A stretch of 15,344 nucleotides of DNA from Dunaliella salina (Eukaryota; Chlorophyta; Chlorophyceae; Chlamydomonadales; Dunaliellaceae). The notes under the pieces are model-generated. The model had not been told where the DNA came from. It did not search any database and saw nothing but the letters and a program-made list of their open reading frames with translations. Below, one piece after another: positions 1-9,475 of this stretch (position 1 is the stretch's first letter; each line of letters begins with the position of its first letter). Both the position numbers and the translations under genes were made by a program. The stretch covers positions 264,231 to 279,574 of the forward strand of contig MU069526.1 in the NCBI GenBank assembly GCA_002284615.2, read 5' to 3'.

Positions 1-60
1 CTTCGAGAGCTGCAGAATGACCCCCCTTTGATTTAAATCTGAGAACTTTTAAATTCTGAA

Positions 61-116
61 TTATACGGACTCTACGGATATACGGCCGTATTATATGGAT
101 ATACGCGTATTGTACA
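61..116. repeat. AT-rich palindrome cluster
   Basis: The stretch contains two perfect 10-bp palindromes, TACGGCCGTA at 81-90 and ATACGCGTAT at 101-110. They lie in two imperfect 20-bp repeats that both start GGATATACG. It sits just inside a transposon-like terminus at 138-152 and may be the degraded body of that element. No coding potential is seen. Confidence 0.5.
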
Positions 117-137
117 CGTATATGAAACCTCATGTAC

Positions 138-154
138 GGAACTGGCCAACCCTA
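138..154. mobile_element. Isolated terminus of the GGGTTGGCC MITE family
   Basis: GGAACTGGCCAACCC followed by TA matches the right terminus of the two complete elements at 348-463 and 8216-8331. No matching left terminus is seen about 116 bp upstream, so this is a truncated or internally diverged relative. Confidence 0.5.
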
Positions 155-229
155 GCCTTTTGTACTTCAAATGAAAAATGTGAAAAAGTGGCGAAAAGGG
201 GTGGTCCCCATAATTTTGCGCGTTCCCTC

Positions 230-282
230 GTGGCGACGAAGGGTGCTCTCGGGATGCCCTCCTGGGCACCCCCGGTCGCCAC
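230..282. repeat. Imperfect hairpin
   Basis: GTGGCGAC at 230-237 pairs with GTCGCCAC at 275-282. Inside it, GGGTGC at 241-246 pairs with GCACCC at 266-271. The structure sits between two MITE-type termini (138-154 and 346). No function is assigned. Confidence 0.45.
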
Positions 283-345
283 CATTTGCGACACAATGTC
301 CTTGAAATGTGACGCGTCGCCCCTAATCGAAGCACTAATGATTAT

Positions 346-465
346 TAATGTTGGCCAGTTCCATATGTCAACACTACATGCCCACAAATTCAGTGCTAAA
401 AATTCCGTACATTTGCCCTGAAATATATGTGAATACGTACAAAAAAAGGGAACCGGCCAACTCTA
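346..465. mobile_element. MITE-like element, copy 1 (116 bp plus TA duplications)
   Basis: The element runs 348-463 and is flanked by TA on both sides (346-347 and 464-465). Its ends are inverted: ATGTTGGCCAGTTCC on the left, and GGGAACCGGCCAACTC on the right, whose complement begins GAGTTGGCCGGTTCC. It aligns without gaps to 8216-8331, which has the same 116-bp length and about 70% identity judged by eye. Both share the core ATTCAGTGCTAAAAAT. It is too short to encode anything. TA duplications and short terminal inverted repeats fit a non-autonomous DNA transposon, with Tc1/mariner-like mobilisation as the usual inference. Confidence 0.75.
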
Positions 466-773
466 CATATGATGAGTAAGGAGCTCCTTTGAAACTGTGT
501 CCACGTACTAGCGTGTCTCTTTGTGCTTGCATGTGTTTTTGTGGGCCCTGAAAGTCTTGCGCACCAGTGAGAACGTGCAGTCATGCGCCAGAAAGATCAT
601 CTACTCTGCAGTGATCATGCATCGTTTTGACGGTGCATGCTATGGTGCTTTTCTGAATCAAGACTTGTACAGATTTTCAAATGCTTTGTCAGATTTGGTT
701 TCAATTTTTGGTGATGGTTGAGAATGCTGCACCAGCAGCCGATCAGCCAGAGTCTCGGGCTGCAGGCCACCCC
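466..773. other. No supported gene
   Basis: An open plus-strand frame ends with a stop at 719-721, about 56 bp before a TGTAA cluster, so a terminal exon is conceivable. It has no recognisable domain and no clear acceptor. Nothing else is seen. Confidence 0.4.
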
Positions 774-803
774 CCTTGTAAAACCTTGTAAATCCTTGTA
801 AAC
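774..803 (+). repeat. 10-bp triplicate CCTTGTAAAN (TGTAA cluster)
   Basis: Three tandem copies of CCTTGTAAA plus one base lie at 774-783, 784-793 and 794-803. A further CCTTGTAA lies at 855-862, and the 794 and 855 copies are both followed by CTATGGTGCTC. TGTAA is the usual polyadenylation signal of chlorophycean algae, so the cluster could mark the 3' end of a plus-strand transcript. That reading is inference, because no convincing upstream gene is seen. Confidence 0.4.
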
Positions 804-862
804 CCTATGGTGCTCAGGCTAGCAGTCAGTCATTCTGACTGGAGGCCTCCTTTTCCTTGTAA

Positions 863-1621
863 CCTTCTATGGTGCTCCACCAAACTAACGTGCATGCAAT
901 GGCGCTCACGCATCAGTTTGAGCGCGCATGGTAAGTGCTCGTGCATTAAATTTAGAAAAGAAAAAAACCGTGCCACCTGCCCCCATTAGTGTTGCTTTGT
1001 AGATGATGGTATAGAAACGTCAATGCCCCATGTCATTGACACTCTTGAGTGTCTCAAGACACGTAAGTCAGATCCTGTCTACAACAGCTAGGGTGCATCA
1101 ATGAGCAGCTCTTGATGTCTGTCCCCACCTGCTTTGTTTTGCTGCGGAAATGCAGCAACGACTTAAAACGGCAAACTCCACATTGCACATGGCCGTGCGC
1201 AGCTCTCAGCCCGCCAGAAAAAATGTGCATCAGCGCACCAGAACGCGAATCTGAATTCTGGTCTTGAACAATGTGCACCTGTTCAGTGAAAGGAGTTGAG
1301 AAGCGAACTCATTTGTTTGGGGGTTCAGTTCAACTACATTGTCATATGTGACTCCAGGGATTCCTGCGCAGGGGTCGACCATTGAGTATGAAACATACAT
1401 GCTCTATAGAGCACAAAAGCCCATAGATGCTTCTGAATCATAGCCATTGCATGAAGGGAATTGAGAGGGTGAGGTCCTACCACTCTTAACCTTTTCACAT
1501 CCATGAATGCCTTGCATATAGCCATATAAAAGGTGAATTTTCTTGGAAACTTTTGAGCTCCGCAAACCTTTTTTATGCCAAGTGTTCTATTCTAGTGATG
1601 GATCCTAGTCGGTCATAGACA
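863..1621. other. No supported gene
   Basis: Only short open frames occur. A small inverted repeat, GACACTC-TT-GAGTGTC, lies at 1038-1053 and overlaps a second stem, CTTGAG-TGT-CTCAAG. Nothing else stands out. Confidence 0.5.
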
Positions 1622-1693
1622 GGGTCAGGATCTTTAGGCACCCTGACCCATAGAGATCAAGATATGCAGGAAACAATCTGCATATCCTGATCT
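1622..1693. repeat. Two adjacent hairpins
   Basis: GGGTCAGG at 1622-1629 pairs with CCTGACCC at 1642-1649. Next to it, AGATCAAGATATGCAG at 1654-1669 pairs with CTGCATATCCTGATCT at 1678-1693, giving a 16-bp stem with one mismatch and an 8-nt loop. They may be part of a decayed foldback element or a structured RNA. No bracketing target duplication is seen. Confidence 0.55.
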
Positions 1694-2765
1694 GCATGAT
1701 CAGAATATGCACATCACACAAAAATGGTCTGCATAACCTGAACGCGCATGAGGCTACCTGGACAGGGTCTACAAAGAAAGAGAGACCAGATTTCAAGTGC
1801 AAGCAATGCACTGATTGTGACCAAAATCAACCTTACATATTGTTACAAACAAGCATGGGTCATCCGTGATTCATTCACAATACGGTGAGAACAGCCAGAA
1901 AATCCTGCTAAAACCACACAGACAAGCGCTTGGTGTCCCCCAATCCGCAAATGACCCAGCCCTGATTGTACATGTGTTTAAAACACTAAATAAAAAACAT
2001 TAAATATACGACAGCAGGCTCGTGCAGGACGTTTACCAGGTGCCACAACAGATTTTTATTCACTTTCAGTCACCATACTGCACCCCGACCTCTTACAGAC
2101 ACAAAGTCAATGAGCGGAAAAGTCACTGAGGCTGTCAACAACTTAGCTCAACAGGTTTTGGAGGTCGAATGGTCACCATGGAGAAGGATGTGAGAGCCCA
2201 ATTAGGCCTGCAATGGCAAGCAGCACCCCCTCTCCCAGCCACCTAATGATGCAGAGTGCGTTACGATCCTGTCATTCCCTAGAAGAGCCTCAGGGGCCCT
2301 TTTTCTAACCCCACTGAAGCATTTTACGCCATTTCTGGTCATCTACAGAGAAAAGGGTGCCAAAATGCCTGTTCTGAACTAGATGTGTCCTACACTTTGG
2401 CTCATGAATAGGTTATGGGTCAAACCTGACGCATTTGAGAGAGTCAAAGGAAGGAAGGGGAGCTTTTGTCACGGAAAGCTTGAGATGTGGTAATTACTTA
2501 GCGCACCTGCTGACTTTTCCGCTCAAAGTGGTGCAAACATGGAAAAAAACATGCAAGCATCTTTTTGCAAGGAATCAGCTATACAAAGCACTTTTCAGGC
2601 CCTGGAATGGTGCATGGGGTGCTAAGATACGGCCAAAAAACGCTATGGGAAGCAGTTTGCCTTTAGAAGGGGTGAACTGTTCATGGGGACGACCTTTGGT
2701 CACAACATGAAGACTTGTAATGCAGGTATGCCTGACAAGATTGCGGGCACAGGCGTGCAGGCATG

Positions 2766-2768
<3 letters not shown>
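1694..2768. other. No supported gene
   Basis: Stop codons are frequent in all frames apart from an open plus frame of 91 codons at 2435-2710, which has no recognisable features. No RNA gene or large repeat is seen. Confidence 0.5.

Positions 2769-2830
<62 letters not shown>
2769..2830. repeat. (AC)31 microsatellite
   Basis: This is an uninterrupted AC dinucleotide tract of 62 bases that passes directly into a CATA tetranucleotide tract. Alternating purine-pyrimidine sequence of this kind can adopt Z-DNA. Long poly-His/Thr and poly-Cys/Val frames across it are artefacts. Confidence 0.97.
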
Positions 2831-2832
<2 letters not shown>

Positions 2833-2902
2833 ACATACATACATACATACATACATACATACATACATACATACATACATACATACATACATACATACGT
2901 AC

Positions 2903-2933
<31 letters not shown>

Positions 2934-3048
2934 CATACATACATACATACATACATACGTACATACATACGTACATACATACATATAAACATACATGCAT
3001 GCATATGTACATAAATACATACAGACATTATGGCAAACATACATACAG
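2831..3048. repeat. (CATA)n microsatellite with interruptions
   Basis: The tract consists of tandem CATA/ACAT units, with GTAC-type interruptions near 2898, 2958 and 2970. It decays after about 2985 into scattered ATACATA remnants. It probably grew by slippage from the adjoining AC tract. Confidence 0.93.
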
Positions 3049-3547
<499 letters not shown>

Positions 3548-3672
3548 AAGGCTGAGTCTGCCCTGGCTCTTCCAATTCCAGAGTGCAATTGAGCGAGCGC
3601 AAGTTGCTGTACAGCCACACCTCGCAAGTGGCATTGCTGTTGCGAGGCGCTTCCTGCTGTTACCATGCATAC

Positions 3673-3795
3673 CTCTTTGAAGCTGCTCCAAGTTTTCTTG
3701 CATCCAGAAGCACAACAGGTTGCTGGCAAGCTGAGGATTGGCTTGCTCAGAAATGTTGTTGGCAACCAGGTGGATACTGCTTTGGAGCACTGCTT
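3673..3795 (-). CDS. Isolated exon candidate, unknown protein
   Basis: On the minus strand a pyrimidine-rich acceptor (CTTTTTTCTTATTAG) precedes a 123-nt open stretch that ends in a good donor, AGAG|GTATGC. Read in phase 1 to phase 1, it gives 40 codons that look protein-like, including HLVANNISEQANPQLASN and MQENLEQLQR. I do not recognise the family. It lies downstream of the cyclase exons on the same strand but shows none of the expected cyclase motifs. The frame is also open on the plus strand (3583-3957), and similar-looking candidates elsewhere in this window proved false, so confidence is limited. Confidence 0.3.
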
Positions 3796-5135
3796 CTAAT
3801 AAGAAAAAAGGATTCTTGCTTGAGGGCTGTTTCACTTTGCTACCATTGCAGCGCTTCTTTGAGGGCTCCCAGGGACATCCCCAGCTACTGTTCATTCCCA
3901 ACCCCACATCCATGGACTTGTAACAAGTTCAGCCTGATGTGCCTGGCACCTCCGTGATATGCATATGTGTACACCCCATTGATGCAGACCTTCAGGCTGA
4001 ATCTCTGTGACAAAATCTCAGAAATCTTTCTGTTGGTGTGTTAAATGTTGAATGGCCATCGGAGGGCAGAAGAGGGGGGCGGAGAGGTGGTAGCCGGGGT
4101 CCCACCCTTGCCTCTCCCACCCAGGACCCTTCCTCCCCCAAATGACCCTCTAAATTTGCATTTATCCGCGATAAACAAAGATTTCTTTGCCTGTACATAC
4201 ACAATTGGTAAGTCCCAAACCTGCGAATACCCATCCCTGCTCACATACATACATGAATTCCAATACATTAACACTGATGCAGATTCACCCTCAGCACATG
4301 CCCCTTGATTGCAACGCACTCAAACAACACTTGGCCAGTAAATGCAAAATATATCATCAATTGTGTTTCATACTTGCTTGTCTTATAAGCAGGTCTTGTG
4401 CATGGTTGAGTGGCTCCCCACATCAAGTTTGAAACCAAAAGTATCGTCAGTAGAAGACTTCTCCGTTTGCCACTAGAGACAACAGCAAAAAATGGGAAGA
4501 CACACTTCTCAGAGGGAATTAAGCTGCATTGAATTCAACAGCAGCATTCCTTCTACAATTGCCAGGCTCTGCAAGTCCAGAGTCCTGCCACCCAAAGTGG
4601 CTTTTCCCTGCTAACAAATCAAAGCAGTCATTCGTAGGGGAGCACTCACGCCAAAGGTTGTTCCTTATTGCATCCCACTGACCATCCATCCACTGCCAAG
4701 AGCACAAGGCTTTTCACGCACCATTGGTTCGCCTGATTCTGCTCCAACCCAGTTTGAGGTGCCTTCATCTGCCTCTATGCCGTGTCTGGGATGCGCTGGA
4801 ACAAAAATGGATGAACGGCGAGGGTGGCGAGAATGTTTAGAGCTTGGACCAGCTCGAATTGGTTGCACGTACACCGGACGGCAGGGCTGCATGTAGGCGT
4901 CAGGCTATTTGGTGAGAACACTTGTTCTGGAATTCTTACGTTGAGCCTTGCACACGTGCGGCAATTCCAGGGGACCATTTAAAACCAGAGAGGCACCCCA
5001 AGCAAGTATGTATGCTCAGGCTAATGATTGTTAGGTGGTAAACAAGTGACATGGTTTCCGTGCAAGTCTCTTGTCCCAAAATCCTCATACGGCAACACTG
5101 CTTTGCCGACATACCCCAAAACCGAGGGATGCGGG
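3796..5135. other. No supported gene
   Basis: Several short frames are open on both strands between 4519 and 4978, with donor-like GTGAGT and GTAAGA signals on the minus strand. No combination gives a recognisable protein. No repeats of note are seen. Confidence 0.4.
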
Positions 5136-5342
5136 CGCATGCGAGGACTCAGCATCTTGCTGACACTCATTCAAGCTGAAGGGAGGGTGTGTCAGCATCA
5201 TTCTTTTTGCTCGGACACCTGTACTGATGACATACTTTGAAAAGTGCATGCGGTGACTCAGTGTCACTCTCTTTTCAAGCTGAAGTGAGTGTCAGCATCA
5301 TTCTTTTTGCTCGGACACCTGCACTGATGACACAAATTGAAG
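5136..5342. repeat. Tandem duplication, unit about 100-109 bp
   Basis: Unit 1 covers about 5136-5243 and unit 2 about 5244-5342. Both contain GTCAGCATCATTCTTTTTGC (at 5191 and 5291) followed by TCGGACACCTG, and both start near TGCATGCG or CGCATGCG plus GACTCAG. On the minus strand each unit carries CATCAGTRCAG|GTGTCC, an AG|GT junction like those in the exon-edge arrays further right. It could therefore flank an unrecognised exon. Confidence 0.8.
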
Positions 5343-5583
5343 AGTGTAGTGGCAGCACAACAGCGAGGTTGCTGCCAGCAATCAAGCGTTTGAGACTGGG
5401 CTTCAATTTTCATGGGAAATGCAACGACTTGTCAGCTTTTTTTTCACAGAAGTGGGTATACGCAATGGAAGTGAGCATACGTGATTGTTAGTGTCATTAT
5501 CACGCTCAAGGTGACCCAGAATTGGGTATTGCTTGCAGGGCGTGTCAGAAAGCATAAATTTGAATATCATGATCAATTTCAAT

Positions 5584-5732
5584 TTAGAAATGAAATTGGG
5601 AACCGCAAACACAAAGTCTACTGATCAATAATGAACATAAAAACATCCATTCAGAAAGGTCAGGGGGCCTTAGTGGGTTAGGTGGCTCCAGAGTTTTTGG
5701 GACCATTTCCAACAGGACTTCCCTTTCAAGCT
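5584..5732 (-). CDS. Isolated exon candidate, unknown protein
   Basis: On the minus strand an open frame follows either of two possible acceptors (CACCAATAAG at about 5748, or TTCAACAG just before 5732) and runs to a stop at 5584. The translation includes ELEREVLLEMVPKTLEPPN and PPDLSEW, which looks protein-like. No good donor is present, so it would be a terminal exon, and no polyadenylation signal is evident after it. I do not recognise a family, and the link to the cyclase gene upstream is unproven. Confidence 0.2.
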
Positions 5733-5901
5733 CTGTTGAAGGGTACCTTATTGGTGCAAAGGAAGTGAAAGTGAGGATCATGATGATCATCCCTTTTTAG
5801 TGGTAAGAGTACCAACAAGTACCACAAACTATGAACACTGAGTACCACAGTTCATGGCTACCGGTAAGCGCCACATGAGAATGGGCGGAGGGCTCAGGGA
5901 C

Positions 5902-5945
5902 AAGGGTTGCAGCACATCAATGTAAGGGTTGCTGCATATCAATGT
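5902..5945. repeat. 22-bp tandem duplication
   Basis: AAGGGTTGCAGCACATCAAT plus GT at 5902-5923 is repeated with two changes at 5924-5945. On the minus strand the second copy gives a pyrimidine tract ending in ATATGCAG, again acceptor-like. Confidence 0.75.
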
Positions 5946-7180
5946 AAAAAACCTGAAATTTACAAAAGTGCAACATGAGCAATTGCATGACAAACTTCAT
6001 TGCCTTTTGTGAGAAAAACACTGATTGACAGGGAGCAGACAGAGGGGGGTATCCATTGCTGCAGTCTCTCCCAAAATTGTTTGGTCCTGCTGGAGCCATT
6101 TTCACTCCCAATTTTTTTGCATTTGAAATCCAATAATATTATGATAACTTACTGCGAATTCAAAAAATAGTAAAGAAGGAGGTCAAAATTTGGCCTTTTT
6201 GGCTCCACCTGTGCTGCAATTTCTGAGGGAAATGGCTGAAATTCTGTATCTGACCAACCACTGGGTCTTTTCACCCCAATTTTTTTTTTGCAATGATATT
6301 CTTTTGACACAAGGACTCAAAATCACCAAAAGTTATCCTATTTGGATCAGTAGATGGTCCGAAACAAAGATTTGGTGGTGGAACTAGGGTTCACGCCGCG
6401 GCTGATCAGGCACATGCCCTGTAACTGGCACCCTTGGAACTCCTGTGTTAGAAAATGCTTATAAAACAGGCTACATGGGGAACCTAAGTTTGTATGGTAC
6501 CAGTCATGGGAGAGCTACGCTAGGTGCATGTAAAAACAGGCAATTTTAGGCCCCAGATAACCCCCTCCAGTATTCACCCAGGTCTTGATCTGGCTATACC
6601 TCAAACCGATGGATGATCCCGGACCAAGAGTTTTAAGACCTAGTATATTACAACGTTATAGTCTATTTAACATCGCTTTGCACTGACAAAATGTGGTTGC
6701 GGATTGTCCATGCGTTTTGAGATACAGCCTCTTGAAGTCCCACACAATGGTTACTACCGTCTGGGGAGCAGATAAATGGCCTCATTGTCCGGGTAGGGGG
6801 ACCGGAAGGTGGGTTTTGGGAGGTGGAACGTGAGCTATGGTTCCCCCCCAAAAGCGATGATTCCACGGTATCTGATTCTCTCCTGTTGCTTGATTTCATC
6901 ATGGGAACTGCTTTTTGCAAGGAGGAAGGGAGAAGAACACAACTGGCTGCTGCAGAAGCCTCCTTGGAGAGCAGTCATTGGTCAAAGTGACCCTTGCATC
7001 CCACCCGAGGGGAGTTCATCGTTTCAGAGACACCAACAAAAATGATGATATTTGGTGCCAACATCCCCCCTCCTCCCCCAAAAAGACAATGAAGTCCAGT
7101 CGATTGGGAAAATTGGCCACATTTACAGAATTGTTGCCTTGAGCTCCAGGGTTTGATTCCCACACCTTCCCAGCCTGCTT
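5946..7180. other. No supported gene
   Basis: The stretch has T-rich runs near 6110 and 6285 and only short frames. A minus frame at 6920-6663 is Ser/Pro-rich with no recognisable motif. No tRNA, repeat array or transposon end is seen. Confidence 0.45.
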
Positions 7181-7408
7181 GAGCTGATGTGCTTGTGCTT
7201 GCGAGCTGATGTGCTTGTGCTTGTGAGCTGAGGTGCTTGTGCTTGTGAGCTGAGGTGCTTGTGCTTGTGAGCTGATGTGCTTGTGCTTGTGAGCTGATGT
7301 GCTTGTGCTTGTGAGCTGATGTTGTGCTTGTGAGCTGATGTGCTTGTGCTTGTGAGCTGATGCGCTTGTGCTTGTGAGCTGATGTGCTTGTGCTTGTGAG
7401 CTGATGTG
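7181..7408. repeat. 22-bp minisatellite, 9 full units plus two partial
   Basis: The unit is GAGCTGATGTGCTTGTGCTT plus GT. There are nine full copies, one 19-bp copy (3-bp deletion) at about 7313 and a terminal 11-bp partial, totalling 228 bp. Variants differ by single substitutions such as GAGCTGAGG and GAGCTGATGCG. The long minus-strand frames across it (Ala/His/Lys/Gln/Ser repeats) arise because the unit lacks stops in those frames and are not taken as genes. Confidence 0.95.
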
Positions 7409-7867
7409 ACTCTGGGCAAACCGGACATGTGTGAAGAGGGCCTGAACTTCCCTGTTGCACCTCAAGCACCAATAGCAAGACACATGTGGACAACTCAAAG
7501 CAGCAGCTACATGCCCGCTTGCAGCAATGCCATGCATTTCTATGCACATAACGCACGCACCTCAAGCTCCGGTCAGGACTCTGCAAGCAAGCGCAACTTC
7601 CCACCAGAGCTCACAAAAATCATCTGCAACCGCCTGGGTGCGCACACTTTTTTTCCATGAGCAATGTGCACACTGCAAGCTTCAATGCACATGCAGGCAG
7701 GCACAATGACCAAAACATAAGGGATAAAAGCAAAATACACCGACAAATCCATATGTAGAAAATATCATCACCAGTCACAACACATGTACCTCAAGCCATA
7801 TGCCAGATTTTGCGATGCATGGGCTCAAAGATCAGCACATAACAAGCACAAGCACAAGCGCGCGCAC

Positions 7868-7981
7868 CTCGAGCTCCAATAGCTCAGCAGGCCATGCCGC
7901 GAGCAGGAGCTCCACTTGCGCAGATGTAGCAAACAGGAGCGCATCCGCAACGGTGTGAAAGGCAAGCACAAATGCATCGCC
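7868..7981 (-). CDS. Class III nucleotidyl cyclase exon (second metal-binding Asp)
   Basis: This 114-nt exon (38 codons, phase 0 to 0) follows the acceptor CCCCATTCTGGCAG and ends at GAG|GTGCGC. It starts GDAFVLAFHTVADALLF and continues to LLLAAWPAELLELE. Class III adenylate/guanylate cyclases have this pattern after the dimerisation arm: G-D-A/S-F with the second metal-binding Asp, a hydrophobic strand, then an amphipathic helix ending in a W-P motif, which is typical of the protist and green algal type. It joins in phase to the exon ending at 9013, giving GYECGTE-GDAF. The intron is 1,031 bp and contains a MITE copy. No exon for the rest of the domain was found downstream. Confidence 0.82.
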
Positions 7982-8131
7982 CTGCCAGAATGGGGCACAC
8001 AGAAAAAAATGAAGGAAATGTGTGCCAAGAATAGGAGGCCTTCAAGCAACACACTAGCACAAACCCATCGCCCTGCCTTAATGGAGCACGCATGAAAAAA
8101 TTAGGGGTATGCATATTGAGGATAGGAAGGC
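7951..8131 (-). repeat. 91-bp duplication of the 3' splice site of the exon at 7981
   Basis: On the minus strand, the region ending in the real acceptor and the first exon codons (GGCAG|GGCGATGCATTTGTGC) recurs 91 bp upstream as GGCAG|GGCGATGGGTTTGTGC, with exon-like sequence starting at 8072. The copy would read GDGFVLV before losing similarity. Preceding T-rich tracts and GGCCTYCCTAT-type sequence are also shared. Confidence 0.75.
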
Positions 8132-8213
8132 CCTAAAGCAACAGGGTACATGCTCTTCGTGGGATACAAGGTTTGCATGGTTTACAAGAAAGGATGGAGC
8201 CTTCAGTCAAGGT

Positions 8214-8333
8214 TAGGGTTGGCCAGTTCTGTATGCCAATATCGTTTGCCCATGTATTCAGTGCTAAAAATCCCATATGTTTGCCGTGGAATACGTGGAA
8301 ACACATATAACTAGAGGGAATTGGCCAACCCTA
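8214..8333. mobile_element. MITE-like element, copy 2 (116 bp plus TA duplications)
   Basis: The element runs 8216-8331 and is flanked by TA at 8214-8215 and 8332-8333. Its ends are GGGTTGGCCAGTTC and GAATTGGCCAACCC, an inverted repeat of 14 bp with one mismatch. It has the same length as the element at 348-463 and aligns with it without gaps. It sits within the intron between the cyclase exons ending at 9013 and starting at 7981, so it is spliced out if the gene is expressed. Confidence 0.8.
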
Positions 8334-9012
8334 TTCAAAACGCAAGGCTGTTGGGATGACGGATGACTGCTGGGTTTAAGGGACACAAAAAACAGGCGCA
8401 AACTAACTTCCCAGAGTGCCTGCCCACGAGTGAGACGTGTGCTTTTTGATAATGCCCAATAGAATTGAAGTCAATATTAGCCTTAAGCATCCTTAATTGG
8501 GCCAGGTAAACTGGATAAAATAAGAATGTACACAAAGCAGGAAGTCCAGGGAAGGCAAGAAAAGAAGCCAAGCATCCGACAGTGAACATGAAGGCAGGAG
8601 TAAGTTGTGTTTCAAAGCTTGAGGAAAGGTATTAGCAGAGTGGTCACAGAAATGGCTAGCTGGTATGAGCAAACACCTCATGATGATCGGAACGTTCTGC
8701 CCTGTAGCCATTCTCTTCAATGCACGTTACTTTCTGCTGTCCATAGCTTGGGCCCTGCTAAATCGAATGCGAAGCTGCCTTTAGCGCTTTGCTTCATCAA
8801 ATGCTCAGCAGCACTCATGCTCCTCTGCGACCAATGCTCAGCTTTACATTACACTGTGTTGCAAACAATGCTCAACTGCTAGCCATGCAAGTGTGAATCC
8901 TAACCCTGGCGATAAAATTGACTTCCACTCTGATGTCCCACTTTTTCCTGTCAATTGCATCCAGCAACACAATCTTGTCGTGCACTTGCAACCTAATTTT
9001 CCTGGGGCTCAC

Positions 9013-9140
9013 CTCTGTGCCACACTCGTAGCCGTGGTGCACATCCATGAGCGTGCGAATAACTTCATGGTGCAAACTGATCACTTCATCACACACGCGC
9101 TCAGGCAGGGTCTCCCACATCTGTGTGCTGCTCTCGATAT
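9013..9140 (-). CDS. Class III nucleotidyl cyclase exon (start of catalytic domain)
   Basis: This 128-nt exon (phase 1 to 0) lies between the acceptor GCTCCTACAG and the strong donor GCACAGAG|GTGAGC. With the preceding G it reads DIESSTQMWETLPERVCDEV, then HHEVIRTLMDVHHGYECGTE. This is the classic start of a class III cyclase domain: TD-x-E-x-ST, LPE, L/ISLHH, and the H-x-GYE arm before the GDAF strand. The first metal-binding Asp codon is split by the intron. The residue usually deciding substrate (Lys in adenylate, Glu in guanylate cyclases, just before T-x-GD) is Gly here, so the substrate cannot be predicted. A readthrough past the donor stays open to about 8872, but the next exon continues the domain exactly. 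Confidence 0.85.
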
Positions 9141-9475
9141 CTGTAGGAGCGCGTCACCAGCACAACACATGACCCCATTGAGCAAGCTGGTCACTTCATC
9201 ACACACGCAATTAGGCAGAGTCTCCCACATCTGTGTGCTGCTTTCCATGTCTGCAAACAAGCAAGATGAGCACAGCACACTCAGCATGCAGCTGATCAAT
9301 TTCATCACACGCGCACTCAGGCAGAGTCTGCCATATGTGTTTGACACTTTCAACCTCTGCAAACATGCAGGATGAGCACAGCACACCCAGCATGCAGCTA
9401 AACACCTCAGCGCACACGCACTCAGAGGATCCTGCATCTGTGTGCTGCTCTCAATTTCTGTTGGAGAGCACCCCT
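9141..9475 (-). repeat. Three degenerate upstream copies of the cyclase exon's acceptor and first half
   Basis: On the minus strand, acceptor-like CAG sites lie immediately before 9457, 9356 and 9250, and the real one before 9140, spaced 101, 106 and 110 bp. Each is followed by about 65 nt similar to the real exon, for example ATGGAAAGCAGCACACAGAT at 9248. In the same splice phase the copies encode EIESSTQM, EVESVKHIWQTLPECACDEI and DMESSTQMWETLPNCVCDEV. None has a donor, and spacing is not a multiple of three, so they look like decoy or pseudo-exon starts. The plus-strand frame 8893-9375 is a by-product of this array. Confidence 0.8.

Noticed and set aside
7146..7170. tRNA B-box-like GGGTTTGATTCCC
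   Set aside because: No T-stem pairing beyond three bases, no A box and no acceptor stem upstream.
6975..7604. 209-codon minus-strand frame with HKHISSQAQAHQLTSTSTSA-type repeats
   Set aside because: It is produced by the 22-bp minisatellite, which is open in all three minus frames (22 bp is not a multiple of 3).
8404..8510. Minus-strand exon candidate after a strong acceptor (ATTCTTATTTTATCCAG), reading YLAQLRMLKANIDFNS
   Set aside because: The cyclase domain continues exactly from the exon ending at 9013 to the exon at 7981, leaving no room for it, and it lacks a good donor. It shows how easily protein-like frames arise here.
8677..8754. Minus-strand exon candidate reading GPSYGQQKVTCIEENGYRAE
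   Set aside because: It would interrupt the cyclase domain between GYECGTE and GDAF, and its phases do not help any neighbour.
8893..9375. 160-codon plus-strand open frame
   Set aside because: It runs antisense through the cyclase exon and its degenerate copies. The internal repeats explain the lack of stops.
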